A stretch of 64,000 nt of DNA from Geosiphon pyriformis. Lineage: Eukaryota; Glomeromycota; Glomeromycetes; Archaeosporales; Geosiphonaceae. The stretch covers positions 716,719 to 780,718 of the forward strand of contig JAAOMT010000512.1 in assembly GCA_016748015.1 (NCBI GenBank). Reading direction: 5' to 3'. Below are positions 58,927 through 64,000 of this stretch, piece by piece; within the stretch, counting starts at the first letter, position 1, and every line of letters begins with the position of its first letter. Both the position numbers and the translations under genes were made by a program. The notes under the pieces were generated by a model, which saw only the letters and a list, made by a program, of their open reading frames with translations, searched no databases and was not told the DNA's origin.

Positions 58927-59595
58927 ATGGTAGATGTGACAAAAGACTTCAGAAAAATGGAAATCACTAACAATATCCACTTATTAACACAACAACTCTT
59001 CCAACTAATTCAACAACAGAATATGGAAATTACTATTAACTAACAAACCATTTGATACCGAGATACCAAAAAGACACCCAAATATAAAAGTCAAAGGAAA
59101 ACAGAGAACACTATCAACAAAATGGTTCTGAAAATAAAATTAGCAATAGAAGAACCAACAAGTGTTACCACATATTAAGAATTAACCAAAGAAACTTGGA
59201 AATGGTGGATACATGAATTTCCAAGGAACTTTTGTTACTTCCACTTGGGATGGCACTTAAATGTTCAAAACTTATATACAGATAAAACAAAACAATTATT
59301 TGACACAGCAATACTGCAACAACTGGAACAATTTGTGGAAAAGAACAATTTAACTACACAAGCAAGAACTATTTATTGGTTACATATAGGATTCCAAAAC
59401 AGACTGGAAATCTTACTTAATCCAGAATTGGACTTTATTACAGTTAACCAAATGGAAAAAATAATCAACACCTAATTTGAAGAATTATAGAACAAGATAA
59501 CTCAAGTAATTCTCAAAAAAAAAGTTCAAGAAATACTCAATGACAAAGAATTAGAGTTAGGAGATTTGGGAAATCTTGATAGAGCTCAATATTAA
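58927..59595 (+). pseudogene. Element C extra ORF after integrase (unknown function)
   Basis: A 223-codon frame with stops, homologous to element A 2440-3099 from start (MVDVTKDFRKMEITNN) to end (RAQY-stop). The open part 59245-59475 reads MGWHLNVQNLYTDKTKQLFD and continues. Conserved KTWKWW(I) and NLYTDKTK patches and a Glu/Lys-rich C-terminus are seen. No membrane segment. Function unknown. Confidence 0.6.
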
Positions 59596-59608
59596 AAGGA
59601 GAGAATAA

Positions 59609-60430
59609 TGTTACTCATAAAATATAGGAAGTATATTAGCATATAAATTAGCCAATTAAAAATAGCCATAGTAAATATGGAATTCCAGAATTCCTCTCAA
59701 GAGGAATTGCAGGATTTTTATACAAAGAAATCACAGGATTCCAGAATTCCAGGATTTTTCTCAAAAGAAATTGTAGAATTCCAGGAATTTCAGGATTTCT
59801 GGTGTAAAAAATTGAGAAATTGAGGAATCTCAATTATGTATATATAATGGTAGCATTAGAAGCAGAAAAGGGAGACCTCCAAGTAAATCTGATCTAAACA
59901 ACTTTCTATTTACAAATATCAATAAATAATTATTCATTATCTTAAATTTACTCTCCACTATCAACACTTCATGTTGATAGTAATTAATACTTAACCACAC
60001 TAGAACAATAGCTTTTAATCATGGCTATTGACAAGATACTAACTTGCAATTGCTTTTGTTTATTTCTTTATTTTTTTTTATTTTTTTTGTTATTTCTTTG
60101 GTTTTACTAAATTGATTATGGATTAAGCACTGAGATACAGACGTCATAAGAACTGGTAAAAGACCTGTGAAACAAGGATAGAACACTCATAGATTTAAGA
60201 ATAGCTTACCAGGAGGATTACCAGCCATCATACTGAGAAAAAAATTTGACAGAATTGTGATTCCAAAAGGCTACTGAAAACAACTATTAAATCTCTGTCC
60301 ATTATACAAAGAACTCTGTAACAAACCTTTAGATCAACCAAATCTTCAGATATCAACCCCAGAATACCAATCAAGCACCAAGTTACAGATTTGTTATTTG
60401 CTTTGAGACTCCAAATAATCATCTGTAATA
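59609..60430 (+). repeat. Element C right LTR
   Basis: 822 bp, from TGTTACTC to CTGTAATA (the terminal CA is changed to TA). Same TATA region near 59837 and same U3 repeats as the left LTR, with small deletions. Confidence 0.9.
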
Positions 60431-61899
60431 CCAATTAGTGTTGATCATTATTGTGAACTGGTATTTACTACTATTGTAAAATAGTACTTGTCACTATGTT
60501 AATTATTATCTTTTTAGAATTATTATTGTGCTATATTATAATTAGATAATTTATATTATTTTATAATTTTTTTTCTAAATTCTTGAACTATAACAATATT
60601 ATTCAATATTACTAAAAATTCAAAATTCAAAATAACAGAATTTGATAACCCAAATAGTTTAATTATTAATATATTTGGTAAATATAGTTTTTAAAATAAA
60701 ATATAGGACTATTTTAATAAGTTTAAATGGACAAAAAAAACAGCTAAATATATAGTCTCAAAATATGTATATAAACTATTTTTTTGTAAAACTATAAACA
60801 CTATTAAATTTTTATGGCACTATTTAAAAATTTTCTATTGGACAATATATATTACAACAGAATAATATTATAAAAAAAGACAAAATGTCCAAAAAGATTG
60901 CAAGTTAATTAAAGAAATATTTTGATAGATGAGATTGCTATTTTTTTTTATGATTTTTAGCCAATTTAACTAGAAAACTACTCTAATTTTTTGTAATAAC
61001 TGTTATTAATATTAATAATGAAAAACTTTATAACATGATTACTATTTGGTTTATTAACTGCCAATAACTATTTTTTATAATAGAAAATCCTAAATTAATC
61101 AAATTATTCTAATATCTGAATCTTATTTCTCTATTTGTTTGTGCTAATACAATTAAGAATAAAGTTATAAAACTTTATGTCTTAGATAGACAAAAATTAA
61201 AAATAAGCACTATTTTTATTATAAAATGTTTCTTTTCTTTTACTTATATTTATAATATAATAGACATATTTAGATATTATTAAGTTTAAAATTTTTTTTA
61301 TATTAGATCTTTAAACATTTTTCAATAACAAAGTCTTTGTTTTCATTACTATTTATTATATTAATAACAATTAAAATCTTTAATAAACAATAATTAATTT
61401 CGAATTAATAAGTAGATAACATAATAGAATAATCATTGTAAATAAATTTTTTAAGTATTAAAAGATTATAGAATTATATTAAAAGTATATACATATATTT
61501 TTACATAAATTTGGGTTAATTAATAGCCAATAATAAGATCAACATACTATATAGCATATTAGTATCATTTAAAGCTCAAAGTTATTATAGTACTTATATT
61601 ATTAAAAATTGCATTTTTTTAATATTGGCTTAAGTTGGTTTTTATTATTGCTTTAGAGCTAAATTTTTGGTATTAGTATTATTTAAAGCTTAAAGTTACC
61701 ATAGTGCTTATATTATCAAAAACTGCATTTTTTTAATATTAGCTTAAATAATTTTTATTATTGCTTCAAGCCAAATTTTCAGCCAAAAAGTTTGAAAAAA
61801 AAGTTTAAAAAAAAGTTATACTTACTTTTTTTTTATATAAGTTTACTATTAATTTTATTAGTTATAACCTAATTTTTTTTTACAGCTTTTTGTTATTAT
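60431..61899. other. AT-rich region, no gene recognised
   Basis: AT-rich, no supported coding frame. Two imperfect copies of an approximately 130-bp unit at about 61560-61640 and 61670-61780 share TTAAAGCTxAAAGTTA and CATTTTTTTAATATT, so a tandem repeat is present. The hAT remnant may begin within the right part. Confidence 0.45.
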
Positions 61900-63330
61900 T
61901 TTTGATAATACTGCAAATAATAGTATTTTTATAAAAGAGTTAGTAAAAAAATTAGAAAAAAAACCATTTAATAAAACTTAAAAGATCTTTGATTTTAATG
62001 TTTTGATCATATTTTAAACTTAACAGTACAAATAGTTTTAGATAAAATAAAAAATACTATTTTTAAAGTATTTTTTAAAAACCCAAACCAAATATATTTA
62101 CTTAAAATTTTTTTAATGTAAACTTTGTATAAATTAAAGATTAGGGAACTTAACTCTGTAATCTGTATCTTGTTCTAACATTTTAAGCTTTTTGAATACA
62201 TCTGTAATACATGTCAAATTAAATATTATAAACTTATTTTAAATTGTTCTATCTGATAGAATTCTACTTATAACATGATCAGAAATAGATTATCTCTTAA
62301 ATTAGCAAGTTATTTATTTCTGATTTTGTATATTTTAAATACAAAAATTCCAACTGTAAATTTATAGCCATTAAATACTCTTATTAGCAATTATATTAAC
62401 CTTTATTAATATGCTATTTCATATAATTAGTGAACTGTTTTTGATAAAATTGTTAAATTTCTTAAATTATTTAAAGATATTATGATTAAAATATTAGTTA
62501 GTTTAAATAATACTGTTTTCTTGATTATTCTTTTTTTTAATATTATTTTTAATCATGTCAAAGACATAGTTAATAATAATAAATTTGGTAAAGCATTATA
62601 ATTTCAATTGTATTTATTTAGTTATTTATTTAATATATTTAATATTAGATTTATTACTTATTATAACAACTAAAACAATAAGTAAAAAGTTGATTGAATA
62701 TTATTCTAAAACAAATACAACTGTAATGTTCTGTACTATATTAAATCCAAGAAAAAAATTACATTATTTTACAAAAAAAAAAATTTTGGATGACAATATT
62801 AATAAAATAAAAGAATTATAAGTTATTAATTTATCTAAACAGTTTTATTTTCTAACTTTTACATAATAAATAAACTTTTAGAATGCATACTTTCTTTGAA
62901 ATAAAGTATATACTGGATATTATACTAACATCAAATAACATTTTTTTGTTTAATAGCAATTTTAATAATATTATAATATTAATTATATAATTTATATTAA
63001 AGACAGACTTTAATAATAATGAACAAAAAAACTTGACAAAATTAATTGTTATATTTTTAAAAAAATGGTTAATAGAAAAATAAATGTAATAACATGATGG
63101 AAGATATATTATAAAAAATATTTATTTAAATTAACATTTTATTAATAATTCAATATTTAAACATATTAAACACAATTTTTTCATTTTATATATATAGTTC
63201 ATAATTATTTAACAATTCAAGAATTATTTGTTGTTTCTGAATGCATTTTTTTTGCAGATGAAAATATGATTACAGATATAAAATTTCACTTAGTGCCTAA
63301 AATTATAAGAGCAGTATAGTGTCTTTGATT
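61900..63330 (+). mobile_element. hAT-family DNA transposon remnant
   Basis: Several weak but ordered matches to hAT transposase in + frames. Near 62250 NSTYNMIRNRLSL recalls the RWNSTYDML block. The open piece 62585-62821 contains LIEYYSKTNTT and CTILNPRKKLHYF, the conserved LDPR.K..YF block. Near 63190-63310 IQELFVVSECIFFADENMI and SLVPKIIRA-like sequence recall the C-terminal dimerisation block (SVASERAFS, LSPE.I.A). Stops and frameshifts are numerous. Terminal inverted repeats were not identified. Confidence 0.55.
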
Positions 63331-63420
63331 ATAAATACAAAAATTATTGAAAAAAAAATTAAATAATAATATAGTATAATATAATGTTTTTAATAATTGA
63401 ACCTAAACATATTCATAAAA

Positions 63421-63487
63421 CTTGAACCAGACTTGTTATATATGTTTGGATTCAGTTTAAGTTTAGTAATTTTAAGTCTGGTTCAAG
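63421..63487. repeat. Perfect 14-bp inverted repeat
   Basis: CTTGAACCAGACTT (63421-63434) and its exact complement AAGTCTGGTTCAAG (63474-63487), 39 bp apart. Related GAACTTGAAC words follow to 63560. It could be the core of a small non-autonomous element or a hairpin. Confidence 0.6.
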
Positions 63488-63679
63488 TTTGAATTTGAAA
63501 TTTTGCCATATTTTCTGTTTAAGTTTAATTTAATTTAGTAGTTTGATTGAACTTGAACTAAACTAAACTGAATATTAAAATCTTAGAAAGAGAATTAATT
63601 ACTATTAAAAAGATATTATTTAAAATTTTATTTGAAACTATAAAAAAATTTAATATAACAATACTAAATATAAACAACT

Positions 63680-64000
63680 ACTATTGTTTTTTTGATACTT
63701 TGGTCTTTTTGGCTATTTGCAAAAAAATAATATTATTATTAATAGTAATAACAAAAAAGACCAACTTATTAACTAGCTTATTGTTAAATACTTTTGGGCT
63801 TTTAAAAAAATAAAAACAATACTAAAATTAATTTAAATGTGTTTTTTAGAAAAAACTTTAACTAGAAAAAACCACTAGCCAAAGATAAAAAAATGCTTTA
63901 GAAGTTATTAAAAACAATTTTTAACTAATATTTAGAAAAAATACTGTCAAAATATTTTGTTTAACTGCTTTAACAATAAAAAAATCTTCTTTTATTGAAA
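63680..64000. repeat. Third copy of the unclassified AT-rich repeat
   Basis: Aligns by eye with 27108-27360: shared TTTGGTxTTTTxGxTATTT, TTAxxxAxTAGCTTxTTxTTAAATAxTTT and AAAGATAAAAAxxxTGCTTTA blocks in the same order. Runs off the window edge. Encoded product, if any, unknown. Confidence 0.5.

Larger units (their letters stand above)
49658..60430 (+). mobile_element. Element C: full-length Ty3/gypsy retrotransposon of the element A family
   Basis: 10.8 kb including an inserted LTR (51253-52102). Order: LTR, decayed primer-binding site, gag, protease, Cys-rich region, dUTPase, RT/RNase H, integrase, extra ORF, LTR. Flanking CCAA at 49654-49657 and 60431-60434 fits a 4-bp target duplication. 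Gag, protease, dUTPase and the start of RT lie in one reading frame, which suggests a single Gag-Pol polyprotein. It is older than element A: more stops, YLDN in RT, and Asn in the protease active site. Confidence 0.9.

Overview
The window looks like an AT-rich, repeat-laden fungal chromosome. The best guess is an arbuscular mycorrhizal fungus (Glomeromycotina). The reasons are short GT-AG introns of about 65-200 nt, fungal housekeeping genes in small islands of normal base composition, long very AT-rich deserts, and most of the length made of decayed retroelements. The lineage is inferred from style; no marker gene fixes it.

Layout. 1-15310: a Ty3/gypsy element on the + strand (element B; gag lies outside the window) split in its pol gene by a second complete Ty3/gypsy element on the - strand (element A, 1542-11733, two 885-bp LTRs). 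15600-24840: two old, very AT-rich copies of one LINE family. 28135-29784: a ten-exon gene for a DCN1-like cullin neddylation factor (- strand). 32676-38639: QCR6 (complex III hinge protein), an unassigned - strand region, a small ankyrin-repeat gene, and a securin-like gene. This part contains a 20-N gap flanked by two copies of the same 2384 bp, most likely unmerged overlapping contig ends. 39667-46575: a younger full-length copy of the LINE, with ORF1 and ORF2 each in one frame but broken by stop codons. 49658-60430: a second complete copy of the element A family on the + strand (element C), with an extra LTR inserted in its gag. 61900-63330: remnant of a hAT DNA transposon. The rest is AT-rich sequence, partly a third, unclassified repeat family.

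Two points stand out. First, the A/C retrotransposon family carries a dUTPase domain, fused to a beta-rich domain, between protease and reverse transcriptase, plus Cys-rich segments and a conserved extra ORF after the integrase. Second, the elements are damaged mainly by C-to-T/G-to-A changes: CAA/CAG/CGA/TGG codons became stops, and catalytic Asp/Glu codons became Asn/Lys in protease, RT, dUTPase, endonuclease and integrase. Much of the reading frame survives, most clearly in the youngest LINE. This resembles RIP or deamination of methylated cytosine, and the three LINE copies form an apparent age series toward extreme AT content.
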